In this document: in pieces, positions 16,560 through 24,983 of the stretch
Position numbering within the stretch: position 1 is the first letter of the stretch
How the letters are laid out: every line of letters begins with the position of its first letter
DNA from: Desulfitobacterium sp038181555
Lineage (GTDB): Bacteria; Bacillota; Desulfitobacteriia; Desulfitobacteriales; Desulfitobacteriaceae
Assembly: GCF_038181555.1 (NCBI RefSeq)
Contig: NZ_JBBWUA010000018.1
Span: forward strand, 1-64,000
Reading direction: 5' to 3'
DNA: 64,000 bases
Position numbers and translations under genes: made by a program
The notes under the pieces: generated by a model
Database searches by the model: none
Seen by the model: the letters and a program-made list of their open reading frames with translations, nothing else
Told to the model about the DNA's origin: nothing

Positions 16560-17753
16560 ATGAATTATAATTTTGATGAATACATTGACCGCTACGGAAC
16601 AGAAAGCTCCAAATGGGATGGCTTCGAACATCGCTTTCCAGGCTTAGATGCTCAGGGCAGTATTCCTATGTGGGTTGCGGATACGGATTTTCGTGCACCC
16701 CAAGAGGTCATCGATGCTATCGTAGCGAAAGCTCAGTTCGGTATCTTTGGTTACCCTAAAAGCAAGGGCGAAGCCTTTGATAAGGCAGTCATTGACTGGA
16801 TTTTCAAACGGCATGGTTGGCAGCTTGATCCAAAATGGATCGTGCCTACGGCTGGGGTAGTTCCTGCTATTACCCATGCTATTCAAGCGTTTACCGAGGA
16901 AGGGGATGGGGTTCTCATTCAACCCCCGGTCTACTATCCCTTTAAAAAGACAATCCAGAATAATAAACGCAGGGTCATTGAAAATCCTCTACTATTGAAT
17001 GAAGAAACAGGGCAGTACGAAATCGATTTTGAAGACTTTGAGAATAAGCTTAAAGACCCTAACACAAAAATGTTTATCCTATGCAATCCTCATAACCCTG
17101 TAGGGAGAGTGTGGTCTGAAGAGGATTTGCGAAAAATCGGCGAATTATGTCTCAAACATCACGTCCGGGTGTTTTCTGATGAGATTCACTCTGACTTGAT
17201 TTTGCAGGGGAGCCGTCATCTTCCTCTCGGAATGTTGGATGAACGGTTTAATCAACATGTCATTACGGCCTATTCAGCCAGTAAGACCTTTAATCTCGCG
17301 GGATTACAGACTTCGGTGATCATCCTTCCCGAAGAGGAAAGCCGCAAAAGGTTTATTGAACAATTGGATATTAATCAGGCACGAGACATCAATATTTTCG
17401 GCACCATCGCTTTAGAGGCTGCCTACACTTATGGTGAGGGCTACTTGAAGGGATTTATTGAGCAGATTGAGAGTAATATCGATTATGCTACCGCTTTTGT
17501 TGAGGAAAATCTCCGAGGCGTTCGCATTATTAAACCTCAAGGGACCTATCTGGTATGGTTTGATTTCCGAGGGACAGGTCTCACGGCTGATCAAATCGAC
17601 GCCCTGATCATTGAGAAGGCCAAGGTGGCAGTGGACTTAGGGCGCTGGTTTGGGGAAGAGGGAGCAGGCTTTTTACGGTTTAACTTTGCTTGCCACCGCT
17701 CAACACTGGTAAAGGCCCTTGATCAAATCAAGGAGGCTATGAGTTCTTTGTAA
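16560..17753 (+). CDS. patB: MalY/PatB-type PLP C-S lyase / aminotransferase
   Basis: A 397-residue fold-type I PLP enzyme of the MalY/PatB group (cystathionine beta-lyase-like). Landmarks: SIPMWVADTDFRAPQEVIDAI, GVVPAITHAIQAFTEEGDGV, the NPHNPVGRVWSEEDL loop, FSDEIHSDLIL (Asp contacting the PLP ring nitrogen), YSASKTFNLAGLQTS (Schiff-base Lys) and FLRFNFACHR (carboxylate Arg). Such enzymes release thiols and pyruvate from cysteine conjugates. Its coupling to an N-acyl hydrolase fits a cysteine-conjugate salvage route. A double-stem terminator follows. Confidence 0.88.
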   Translation: MNYNFDEYIDRYGTESSKWDGFEHRFPGLDAQGSIPMWVADTDFRAPQEVIDAIVAKAQFGIFGYPKSKGEAFDKAVIDWIFKRHGWQLDPKWIVPTAGVVPAITHAIQAFTEEGDGVLIQPPVYYPFKKTIQNNKRRVIENPLLLNEETGQYEIDFEDFENKLKDPNTKMFILCNPHNPVGRVWSEEDLRKIGELCLKHHVRVFSDEIHSDLILQGSRHLPLGMLDERFNQHVITAYSASKTFNLAGLQTSVIILPEEESRKRFIEQLDINQARDINIFGTIALEAAYTYGEGYLKGFIEQIESNIDYATAFVEENLRGVRIIKPQGTYLVWFDFRGTGLTADQIDALIIEKAKVAVDLGRWFGEEGAGFLRFNFACHRSTLVKALDQIKEAMSSL

Positions 17754-17799
17754 GATCTAGCATCTCCATATAAGGACTCGATAGAAAGATCCTCGACAA

Positions 17800-17846
17800 A
17801 AAAGATCTCCTAATCGCCTGATGGGCGAAGAGGAGATCTTTTTATA
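17800..17846 (+). terminator. Terminator after patB-like gene
   Basis: AAAAGATCTCCT (17800-17811) pairs with AGGAGATCTTTT (17831-17842), and an inner stem TCGCC/GGGCGA caps it. T residues follow. Confidence 0.85.
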
Positions 17847-17881
17847 TAAGCAGAGTGATGCATTGATGCTTTTTCTTGAAG

Positions 17882-18763
17882 TTAAGACTGATAGATTCTC
17901 GAAGCCATAGAAATAAAATCCCTCATTACTTTTGAAGCATCTTTATTGGCCGCTATTCCGAAGTTTATTGTAATATCGCTTTGGAAAGGTATCGACATAA
18001 GGCCTGGGCGTTTTGGTGCGGAGGAATCGGGAACAATTGCAATTCCCATATATGAGTTAATAAGACCAATACAACTTTCCGGATCAGATACTTCTAACAG
18101 CCTAAAATCTTTAACAATATTTGTAATGAAGGATCTAAGTTCCAAATTGTAAGGGGGGGCAGCTTCTTCGGGAGGGAAAATAAGATTACAATTGTATAAA
18201 TCACGGGTAGTAATAATTTTTCTACTGGCTAGGGAGTGATTCTCATGCAAAACACAACAGAGATTAGCCTTATATAAAAAAGTAAAATCCACATCGTTCA
18301 TACCAATAATAAAATCTTCCGGAATAATCAGAAGCGAATTTTTTTCTTGTATAACATTACTTAATAGTTCCAGTGGCGGGCTGATTTGGGATAAAATTAC
18401 ATTTATTTGGGGGTGCTTCTCTCTATACTCTTTTACCAGCATAGGTGCACAGTCTTCTTGCAGAGTTGCAAAAAACTTAACCTTTAAGGTAATTCTTGAA
18501 TTATGGTCGATTAACGTGGTTTCCCTGATTGCAATTTCCGCCATATCCACAATTTTTATAGCATAGTCATAAAAATGTCGACCGGCATCCGTTAACTCAA
18601 TTTTCCTATTACTACGGTTAAAGAGCTTTATATTCAATTCTTCCTCTAACGCATTCATCTGATGGGATACTGCAGGTTGTGTAATATAAAGCTTTTCCGC
18701 TGCCCGAACAAAACTTTTATATTCAGCTGCTAAAACAAAGCATTTTAATTGCCTAATATACAA
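17882..18763 (-). CDS. LysR-type transcriptional regulator (divergent from flavoprotein)
   Basis: A 293-residue LTTR. The N-terminal helix-turn-helix is standard (MYIRQLKCFVLAAEYKSFVRAAEKLYITQPAVSHQMNALEEELNIKLFNR) and the C-terminal ~200 residues form the co-inducer domain. It points away from the flavoprotein operon, and the 131-bp gap contains a perfect palindrome plus a weak-35 promoter, the usual arrangement for an LTTR that activates its divergent neighbour and represses itself. The effector is unknown; by context it is probably the electron acceptor reduced by the flavoprotein. Confidence 0.88.
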   Translation of the reverse strand: MYIRQLKCFVLAAEYKSFVRAAEKLYITQPAVSHQMNALEEELNIKLFNRSNRKIELTDAGRHFYDYAIKIVDMAEIAIRETTLIDHNSRITLKVKFFATLQEDCAPMLVKEYREKHPQINVILSQISPPLELLSNVIQEKNSLLIIPEDFIIGMNDVDFTFLYKANLCCVLHENHSLASRKIITTRDLYNCNLIFPPEEAAPPYNLELRSFITNIVKDFRLLEVSDPESCIGLINSYMGIAIVPDSSAPKRPGLMSIPFQSDITINFGIAANKDASKVMRDFISMASRIYQS

Positions 18764-18783
18764 TTAATGCCCCCCTTTTGTAG

Positions 18784-18812
18784 TTATAAGATAAACAACG
18801 TTTATCTTATAA
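18784..18812. promoter_or_regulatory. Perfect 29-bp palindrome, probable LTTR operator
   Basis: TTATAAGATAAAC (18784-18796) is the exact reverse complement of GTTTATCTTATAA (18800-18812), with a 3-nt spacer. It sits in the divergent promoter region, 21 bp upstream of the LysR start codon and about 36 bp upstream of the flavoprotein -10 (18849-18854). Confidence 0.75.
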
Positions 18813-18848
18813 TAAAGCATTGTGAATATGCCTTCAATCCCAAGTTGA

Positions 18849-18854
18849 TATAAT
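18849..18854 (+). promoter_or_regulatory. -10 element of the flavoprotein operon
   Basis: A consensus TATAAT lies 41 nt before the ATG, with no good -35 sequence 17 nt upstream. This is as expected for an activator-dependent promoter. Confidence 0.5.
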
Positions 18855-18894
18855 TATGGCATAAAGAACTTACAAAATTCAAAGGAGGATTAAC

Positions 18895-20577
18895 ATGTCT
18901 AAAAACTTTACGAGGAGAGATTTTCTAAAAGTTGGTGCTGGTGCACTTACCCTTACCACTATGAGTGCCTTAAGTGGTTGCAGTTCCAATGAGGCTACAT
19001 CATCTTCAAGTTCCTCTGATACGTCTGGTGTAACGTATAATATGCCCGAATCATGGGATTACACTACAGATCTTGTGGTAGTAGGTACAGGAACAACAAT
19101 GTATGGAGCGATTAAAGCGGTAAAATCTGGTTTAAGCGTCATTGCCCTTGAAGCATACTCAAGCCCGGGAGGCGCAACTGGTTTCTCCGGAGGTGCTGCA
19201 TGGCTTCCACTGAACCGATTCTCCATTGAACAGGGAGACACTAAGGAAGCTTGCATGACCTATTTGCGCAAAATTGCCAGAGAAATTCCCATCGAGGATA
19301 AGGTGCTTGAAGCTTATGTAGACAATTCCAATCCAATGTTTGAATTTATGGAAAGCCATTTTAAGGACTATGGAATAGTTGGCAACTCAGGTGGAAAAAA
19401 TGGTTTCGGCGATTATCATGCCGAATGGAAAGGTGGGCGAGCTGATGCCTATCGCACTATAGGCTGGCGCAAGTCTGATGGGGCCATGGACGTCGCTGCC
19501 TGGAAAGATGCTTATACCAAAGGATTCGAGGAAATAGGTGGGAAAATCCTGCTATCAACTAAGGCCACAAAATATGTCTACAAATATGATGAGATGGGTG
19601 TGCCTGTGGTGCTTGGTCTTATTGCTGAACAGGACGGGAAGGAAATCTCTATTCAAGCCAATAAGGGAGTCCTTGTGGGAGCTGGAGGTTTTGAATGGAA
19701 TGAAAAGGTTAGGAACTCTTTCCTAGCCGTTGAAACTCCTTATGCCTGCTCACTTCCCACAAATGATGGGACAATGCTTTTGTCGACGATGGGACTAGGA
19801 GCAGACCTTATTAACATGTCGGAATGCTTCGGTATGCTTACCTTCCGGGAAAAGGCTGATGAGCAGAAAAAGAATGGCCAGCCATGTAATATTATTTTTG
19901 AACGTTGGTTCCCGCGTCAGATTATCGTTAACAAATATGGTAGGCGCTTCATGAATGAATCAGTAAGTTATGACGATGCCTGGTTGCCTTTTGCCACCTA
20001 CGATACTTCTGGACAAAATGAAAAAATAAACGTACCTGCTTGGCAAATCTTTGATAGAAAGTTTGTAGATGAAACCGGTTTTAAAAAGTCATACTTTATC
20101 GGTGCCGTGGATAAGCGCGGAGTACCTCCCTATTTCAAAGAGGCAAACTCTTTAGAAGAGCTTGCCGACATCATCAAAGTAGATAAAAAGGGTCTGGTTG
20201 AAGAAGTTGCAAAATGGAATGAGTTTTGTAAAGCGGAAAAAGACCTGGATTTCCATCGAGGCGAAAATTATATGGATCAAATGTTTGCCAGAATGCGGGA
20301 TATGAGCCTGCCCTTGATGCACAATTTGGGACCTATTGATACAGCACCCTATTATGCTGCAGAAATCGCACCGAATACTCTCGGTACCAACGGTGGTCCA
20401 AAAATCAACGAAAACGCTCAGGTTATGCATGTCAGCGGAGTTCCCATTCCCAATCTTTATGCATGTGGCAACTTCGCAGGTTTTGGAGGACCTGGGCGTG
20501 GCTATCCAGGTGCTGGCGGTACAGTTGGCCCAGGACAAGTTATGGGATTCGTTGCCGTAAATCATATTATTGGCTAA
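18895..20577 (+). CDS. Tat-exported FAD-dependent reductase (fumarate reductase / KstD-like flavoprotein)
   Basis: A 560-residue exported flavoprotein. The N-terminus carries a twin-arginine signal (TRRDFLKVGAGAL) followed by a lipobox-like LSGC at about residues 25-28, so it is probably a Tat lipoprotein. The FAD-binding fold follows (LVVVGTGTTMYGAIKAVKSG, then the substrate-domain region ATGFSGGAAWLP) and the C-terminal flavin loop is GFGGPGRGYPGAGGTVGPG. Family members reduce unsaturated acids outside the cell (fumarate, urocanate, enoates) or act on ketosteroids. The FMN lipoprotein gene 51 nt downstream would supply electrons. AAAGGAGG precedes the ATG. The substrate is unknown. Confidence 0.85.
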   Translation: MSKNFTRRDFLKVGAGALTLTTMSALSGCSSNEATSSSSSSDTSGVTYNMPESWDYTTDLVVVGTGTTMYGAIKAVKSGLSVIALEAYSSPGGATGFSGGAAWLPLNRFSIEQGDTKEACMTYLRKIAREIPIEDKVLEAYVDNSNPMFEFMESHFKDYGIVGNSGGKNGFGDYHAEWKGGRADAYRTIGWRKSDGAMDVAAWKDAYTKGFEEIGGKILLSTKATKYVYKYDEMGVPVVLGLIAEQDGKEISIQANKGVLVGAGGFEWNEKVRNSFLAVETPYACSLPTNDGTMLLSTMGLGADLINMSECFGMLTFREKADEQKKNGQPCNIIFERWFPRQIIVNKYGRRFMNESVSYDDAWLPFATYDTSGQNEKINVPAWQIFDRKFVDETGFKKSYFIGAVDKRGVPPYFKEANSLEELADIIKVDKKGLVEEVAKWNEFCKAEKDLDFHRGENYMDQMFARMRDMSLPLMHNLGPIDTAPYYAAEIAPNTLGTNGGPKINENAQVMHVSGVPIPNLYACGNFAGFGGPGRGYPGAGGTVGPGQVMGFVAVNHIIG

Positions 20578-20628
20578 TAAGACAAACCCAGAATCACCCT
20601 AGATATTAGATAAAGAGGAGATCGTGAA

Positions 20629-21105
20629 ATGATGAAAAGTTACTTTAAACCACTATTGATTGCTATTCCCTTATTATTTATTACATTCACAGGCGTTGGA
20701 TGTGGAGCTTCACAAACGAATCAAGCAAAAACTCCCTACGAAGCTGCGAATCAACCAGCCACTGCTCCAGTAGCTTCACCAGTCCCTGAAGCGTCTTCTA
20801 CTCCTTCACCTGAACTGGCCTCTCAAACAGCTATAACTTATAAGGATGGCACTTATCAGGGTGAAAGTTTGAACGGGATCAATGGCGCTGTAAAAGTTGA
20901 GGTTAAAGTAGCCCAAGGTAAAATTGCCGAAGTTACAGTCAGTGAACAACATGAAACAGAAGATATTGGGGGTAAGGCGGTCAAGGAGCTTGCGGTTGAA
21001 GTAGTTAAAGCTAAAACGACAGAGGTTGATGATATATCTGGAGCAACTATTACATCCAAAGCATTTAAAGAAGCTATTGTAAAGGCTCTGGAACAAGCGA
21101 AGTAG
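20629..21105 (+). CDS. FMN-binding-domain lipoprotein (electron carrier)
   Basis: A 158-residue exported lipoprotein: signal peptide then lipobox VGCG (Cys about 25), a Pro/Ala/Ser/Thr-rich linker (about 35-70), and an FMN_bind domain beginning TYKDGTYQGES. The flavinylation motif DDISGATITS is intact; Thr140 is the expected ApbE target for phosphoester-linked FMN. In fused reductases such as UrdA this domain passes electrons to the flavin active site; here the two parts are separate lipoproteins encoded in tandem. No apbE gene lies in the window, so flavinylation must be supplied elsewhere. Confidence 0.88.
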   Translation: MMKSYFKPLLIAIPLLFITFTGVGCGASQTNQAKTPYEAANQPATAPVASPVPEASSTPSPELASQTAITYKDGTYQGESLNGINGAVKVEVKVAQGKIAEVTVSEQHETEDIGGKAVKELAVEVVKAKTTEVDDISGATITSKAFKEAIVKALEQAK

Positions 21106-21154
21106 TTCAGTCTATTAGCTATATGGAATAAAAACTCTCAAAGTTTAAACTAAA

Positions 21155-21218
21155 AACTGTGCCCTGTAGTTGAAGACTGTAAAAGCTGTGTTCCAACTAT
21201 AGGGTACAGTTTTGTTTT
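21155..21218 (+). terminator. Terminator after the FMN lipoprotein
   Basis: An 18-nt arm at 21155-21172 pairs with 21194-21211 with two mismatches, followed by TTTGTTTT. Confidence 0.75.
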
Positions 21219-21420
21219 GTACGTAGAATTCACTACAAATTTATACAATCATTACCAATGTAAAGATTGCGAAGTTGAGTATTTCTGATCGTTCACAGTT
21301 GGTGGATCATATGATGGGAAAGCATTGCCAGATCATAGTCAAGGATGTACGAACTTTATCAGATAAATTGTATGAAGAATATCTAATTATTTCGTGCGAA
21401 ACATGGTATAATAAAGTTGA
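21219..21420 (+). other. Non-coding stretch, possible decayed gene fragment
   Basis: No intact frame is present. One reading includes a zinc-ribbon-like string (HYQCKDCEVEYF) near 21235-21290, then a stop, then SFTVGGSYDGKALPDHSQG. This could be a remnant of a small Cys-rich protein, but it is too short to assign. TATAAT at about 21409 precedes the antitoxin gene and may be its -10 element. Confidence 0.3.
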
Positions 21421-21468
21421 TGGATGATCAAAGTGAATCGTAGATTTTTTGAAAAGGGAGCGTTGTGT

Positions 21469-21696
21469 ATGCTGATTACAGCAACCGAGCTTAAAGAAAA
21501 TATGGGGAAGTATTTAGCTTTGGCCGCAACAGAGGAAATCATAATAACTAAGAATGGTAAGAGTATTGCTATGCTAACTTCTGCTTACGAAGATAAAGTA
21601 GAAGTAGCCAAATCGCTCTTTGGTATTCTCCCTGAAGAGGCTTCATTAGGGCAGACTAGAGAGGAGCGTTTAAGTAGGCATGAAAGTATTGATTGA
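21469..21696 (+). CDS. Phd/YefM-type antitoxin
   Basis: A 75-residue protein with the Phd/YefM N-terminal DNA-binding layout (MLITATELKENMGKYLALAATEEIIITKNGKSIAML) and a flexible charged tail. ATG 21469 is preferred over an upstream in-frame codon because AGGGAG lies 8 nt before it and because it matches the family N-terminus. It overlaps the PIN-domain gene by 17 nt. Such antitoxins neutralise the toxin by direct contact and repress their own promoter. Confidence 0.88.
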   Translation: MLITATELKENMGKYLALAATEEIIITKNGKSIAMLTSAYEDKVEVAKSLFGILPEEASLGQTREERLSRHESID

Positions 21697-22093
21697 TACG
21701 AACGTAATTCTCGATGCTCTAGTCGGACGTGTTCCCTATAGCGTTTCGGCTGAAAAACTCTTTTTACTGGTTGCTGAAGATAAATTAAGTGCTTTCATTA
21801 CAGCAAGCTCTGTTACTGATATATATTATTTATTACGCAAATATCTCCATAATGAAAACCTGTCTAGGGAAGTGCTTCTCAAGTTGTTTAACCTATTTGA
21901 AGTAATTGAGGTTACGGGAAGCGATTGTGAGAAAGCAATGAGCATACCTATCAAAGACTATGAAGATGCCTTGCTTGCAACATGTGCACGAAGAAAAAAG
22001 CTTGATTTTATTATTACGCGCAATACTAAAGACTTTATTGGCTCTCCGGTGAAAGCAGATGAGCCAGATGGCTTCTTAACGCGGTATTTTTAA
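21680..22093 (+). CDS. PIN-domain toxin (VapC-like ribonuclease)
   Basis: A 137-residue PIN-domain protein. Acidic active-site positions are visible: Asp6 in MKVLIDTNV, an acidic cluster at about 93-96 (DYEDALLATCA) and the C-terminal IITRNTKDF. Toxins of this family cut tRNA or other RNA with a divalent metal. Pairing with a Phd-type rather than VapB-type antitoxin is known in other bacteria. A strong terminator directly follows. Confidence 0.88.
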   Translation: MKVLIDTNVILDALVGRVPYSVSAEKLFLLVAEDKLSAFITASSVTDIYYLLRKYLHNENLSREVLLKLFNLFEVIEVTGSDCEKAMSIPIKDYEDALLATCARRKKLDFIITRNTKDFIGSPVKADEPDGFLTRYF

Positions 22094-22095
22094 AT

Positions 22096-22146
22096 AAAGA
22101 GACCTTTGCTAGGTGATTTTCCCCAAGCAAAGGTCTCTTTATATAT
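22096..22146 (+). terminator. Terminator after the PIN toxin
   Basis: A 15-bp perfect stem (22096-22110 with 22126-22140), with arms AAAGAGACCTTTGCT and its complement, then TTATATATT. Confidence 0.9.
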
Positions 22147-22159
22147 TTGTGCTTCTACG

Positions 22160-22273
22160 TTATCCGATTCGTTTTAATAAATCGCAGCGCTTAGCTAGGT
22201 GTTCGTTATCAATCTCTATCAATTTTTGTGTGGTTTGTAATGATATCTGGAGTTGTCGCGCGACTTTCTCCAA
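22160..22273 (-). CDS. Possible small coiled-coil ORF, perhaps 5'-damaged
   Basis: A 37-codon frame starting at TTG 22273 reads LEKVARQLQISLQTTQKLIEIDNEHLAKRCDLLKRIG (split here only by length), a coding-like helical sequence. Its in-frame start lacks a good ribosome site. An ATG at 22290, in a different frame, has AAGGA 9 nt upstream and would join the frame after a one-base shift. It may be a small real gene or the remains of one; function unknown. Confidence 0.3.
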   Translation of the reverse strand: MEKVARQLQISLQTTQKLIEIDNEHLAKRCDLLKRIG

Positions 22274-22399
22274 CTTTCTTCGTTTTCCATTTTGAAAGTT
22301 CCTTCGAATTCCTATTATTTACATCCTAACAAAGCTTGTTCAATACGACAATAAATCTTTTGACGTCAGAATCAAACATCTTACCTCGTCTAATAGAGC

Positions 22400-22411
22400 A
22401 GTTGTACAACT
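22400..22411. promoter_or_regulatory. 12-bp perfect palindrome upstream of exported protein
   Basis: AGTTGTACAACT is its own reverse complement and lies 39 nt before the ATG at 22451, near a TATAT box at about 22428. It could be an operator; no regulator is linked to it. Confidence 0.35.
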
Positions 22412-22450
22412 AAATAATGCTGAGAGGTATATAACTGGAGGGGATTCAAT

Positions 22451-23086
22451 ATGGTAAAATTAAAAATTGCAAAGTCATTAGTTTTGGGAATATGCTTAAC
22501 TTTAGCTTCTTCGGGAGCTGTTTATGCAACTGACGATAAAACTGCTGCAGAAGCTGCCGGACAAATTCAGCCCGCGGCCGCGAGCACCATGCTTGCTCCT
22601 GATACAGCTGTCTCAAGTCCTGCTAACCCGGGTCCAGAGATCCCGGCGGACCTACTCAAACTACAAAGAGAAATTGATCAGTTTGTTTTTGATCAGCATC
22701 GCGGGGAGTTTGCCGAGAAGGGCTTTTCAGTGACTCATACCGGCCCAATGGCAGATTATGTGGAGATCGGTATCCAACCTTATAGCGAAGCAAATGCCAT
22801 ATATCTTTATGGCATGTTTGGTAAGGAGAAGGTCAAAGTCGTGGAAGGTCAATTTGCAGTCACTTTAGCCGCAAATACGGGTGGAGCCGAACCAGCAATG
22901 GATACCCCTCTCTCAGCACCTGTTGGAGAGATTGCTACTGACGCAAAAATTACCTCCGCTGAAAGTGACAATAAAGGAGCGGAAGACAATGCGTCATCCA
23001 ATACCTTGCTTTACGGAATCGGTGCTGTTGTAGTCCTTGGGGCGGGAGCCTTTGGGATTAAGCAGATGCTTCCCCAGAAAAAGTAA
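22451..23086 (+). CDS. Unknown exported protein with C-terminal membrane anchor
   Basis: A 211-residue protein with a clear signal peptide (KSLVLGICLTLASSGAVYA, cleavage near residue 26), an Ala/Pro-rich stretch, then a compact domain of about 70 residues (LLKLQREIDQFVFDQHRGEF..., MADYVEIGIQPYSEANAIYL..., KVKVVEGQ). A low-complexity tail follows, then a C-terminal helix (LLYGIGAVVVLGAGAFGI) with basic end QKK. The N-out, C-anchored topology is inferred. I do not recognise the central domain. GGAGGGG precedes the start. Confidence 0.7.
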   Translation: MVKLKIAKSLVLGICLTLASSGAVYATDDKTAAEAAGQIQPAAASTMLAPDTAVSSPANPGPEIPADLLKLQREIDQFVFDQHRGEFAEKGFSVTHTGPMADYVEIGIQPYSEANAIYLYGMFGKEKVKVVEGQFAVTLAANTGGAEPAMDTPLSAPVGEIATDAKITSAESDNKGAEDNASSNTLLYGIGAVVVLGAGAFGIKQMLPQKK

Positions 23087-23125
23087 ATAAATTAACACGG
23101 TTGCAGCGATTCACGTTGATATGGT

Positions 23126-23175
23126 AGGTTTACTGCGATAAACTTGTAATGAGTTTATCGCGGTAAACCTTTTTG
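23126..23175 (+). terminator. Terminator after the exported protein
   Basis: A 19-nt arm (23126-23144) pairs with 23152-23170 with one mismatch, followed by TTTTG. Confidence 0.85.
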
Positions 23176-23293
23176 ATTTGTTGGTATTATATTTCAAAGA
23201 TAAAGAACATCTCTAATAGTATGTGATTCATAAATGGGAGGGATAGACAACGGAAGCCGAGCAAATTAAGAAGATGATCGAGGAGGCGACGAA

Positions 23294-24901
23294 ATGAGTG
23301 GGAAGAAGCCTGTTGTTTGGGTTATGATCGCTTTGGCTATCGCTATAGGCGGTATGGCATTCACATTAATATCTAATCCTGCTAATAAGGAGCGGGATCT
23401 ATCCTTTCTCAATCCGGATAATCTAGCAACTCTTCTTATGCAAGGGGAAGGAGTACAGATTGACGAAGCAGGCTATCCTTATCCCATCGTTGTGTCCGGT
23501 GTGGAGTTAGGAAAATGGCTGTATTCGGCGACAGATGAATGGAAGGGAAAAAAGGTCTCTTCACCCTATGAGCTTACGCCTTCCCTCTCGATTAAAGTTA
23601 ATGAGGATAACGAAATCCGTTTCTTTGCAGCGGAACCAACTCTGGCCATGATCCAATCCGGGGATCAATATCGATACTATGTTATACCTAAGGAACATTT
23701 CCGAGTTATCCAAGAAGTCGCATTGCTTGGCTATCCAAAAATGCAAAGCTTGACCCTTACTGAGTGGAAAGGGGGAGAACCGACTACTCCCGTTACCATT
23801 ACTGACAGTTCAATTATGGAAATGGCTGTGCTTTTGGCGCAAGGAGAGGAGAATTTCCTTGCCATGAAATATTCCAGCGTGAACGATACCCCTATTGTCG
23901 ATGAATATATCCGAGTGGACCTGCTAGGTCAGGAACCTTCTCAGACTTATTACATTTATACCAAGGACGGGAAGAACTATTATATTGAAAGGCCCTATCA
24001 AAGGATCAATAGAATCAGTTCGGATACTGCCCATACAATCCTCAGTATTATTGCAAAGGCTGGAAGCAAGCCAAAGGAAGCCTCCACTTTTGATGTAGAA
24101 CATAGTCTTACAATCATTTTGTCATCACCACTAAGCTCCTCCAACCCACAGGATTATATCCGTGCTCATGAGGATGAATATGAAAACATCCTGAAATTAG
24201 GTGGCGAAGAGGCCATGCAATATATGCTCTATCAGTTCGAGCAAGGGAATGGTGAGGGGCTAAGGGGACAGATCATGATGCGCCTTTGCAAAGATATCTT
24301 AGGAACGAGAAATACCATTATTGACGAATCACTTTCTCCCCAAGAATGGTATACCGCCTATTCCAAACAAGAAATGATGATGCTCCCGGATTATACCTAT
24401 GACGGTGAGGATGAGCTGGAAAAGCTCGTTTATACTACTGAAACAGCACGCTATTCCCAACCTCAACGGGGCTTTACGGTGGTTGCACCCAAAATATTTA
24501 AGAGTTCTGAGGAAGGGGATTTACTGAAGGTATTTGTGACTACCTATAGCGCAACCTACATAATTAACGCTACTTCTAATAATGCTTCTATCAGGGAAGT
24601 AAGTGGGGGTATTATTCCTTCGGCTATTACTTTTAAAAGGAATGGGGCCAGAAACTACGAGTTGGTCAGCTATGAGCAGGCCAAGGATGGTTCCGAATGG
24701 CTCCCTTCGATTCGCAGATACTGCACCACCCCTGTATCAGGAAAAGAAATCTCCGGCTTAGCCGATGAAATCATTAGTCATTATGGAGATTATGAGGATC
24801 TTCATAGGCTGCAGAACGAAAACCTGCTCAGGCACCTGCAGAAAAACGGGGTTAAGAATCCGGTTATCGTTAAGCCATGGGGTAGCGTAGGTAATAGTTA
24901 A
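23294..24901 (+). CDS. Unknown anchored extracytoplasmic protein, 535 residues
   Basis: A long protein with one N-terminal membrane segment (about residues 6-27, VVWVMIALAIAIGGMAFTLI) and a large outer part with no recognised domain. The segment 300-345 (DEYENILKLGGEEAMQYMLY then MRLCKDILG) resembles the tail-domain pattern of some regulatory-sensor proteins of Firmicutes that are paired with ECF sigma factors, but this is weak. The ATG overlaps the stop of a 15-codon open stretch (23246-23295, TEAEQIKKMIEEATK), which may be a relic of an upstream gene. AGGAGG lies 7-8 nt before the start. Confidence 0.65.
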   Translation: MSGKKPVVWVMIALAIAIGGMAFTLISNPANKERDLSFLNPDNLATLLMQGEGVQIDEAGYPYPIVVSGVELGKWLYSATDEWKGKKVSSPYELTPSLSIKVNEDNEIRFFAAEPTLAMIQSGDQYRYYVIPKEHFRVIQEVALLGYPKMQSLTLTEWKGGEPTTPVTITDSSIMEMAVLLAQGEENFLAMKYSSVNDTPIVDEYIRVDLLGQEPSQTYYIYTKDGKNYYIERPYQRINRISSDTAHTILSIIAKAGSKPKEASTFDVEHSLTIILSSPLSSSNPQDYIRAHEDEYENILKLGGEEAMQYMLYQFEQGNGEGLRGQIMMRLCKDILGTRNTIIDESLSPQEWYTAYSKQEMMMLPDYTYDGEDELEKLVYTTETARYSQPQRGFTVVAPKIFKSSEEGDLLKVFVTTYSATYIINATSNNASIREVSGGIIPSAITFKRNGARNYELVSYEQAKDGSEWLPSIRRYCTTPVSGKEISGLADEIISHYGDYEDLHRLQNENLLRHLQKNGVKNPVIVKPWGSVGNS

Positions 24902-24902
24902 A

Positions 24903-24937
24903 AAGAGTAGGAGCGATTTGTCGCTCCTACTCTTATT
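24903..24937 (+). terminator. Perfect hairpin terminator
   Basis: A 14-bp stem (24903-24916 with 24921-24934, arm AAGAGTAGGAGCGA) with a 4-nt loop immediately follows the unknown anchored protein. Confidence 0.85.
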
Positions 24938-24983
24938 TGGGAGGATAATTTTTCTTCAGTGCCTCGTTTTTATCTTAAAGCAA

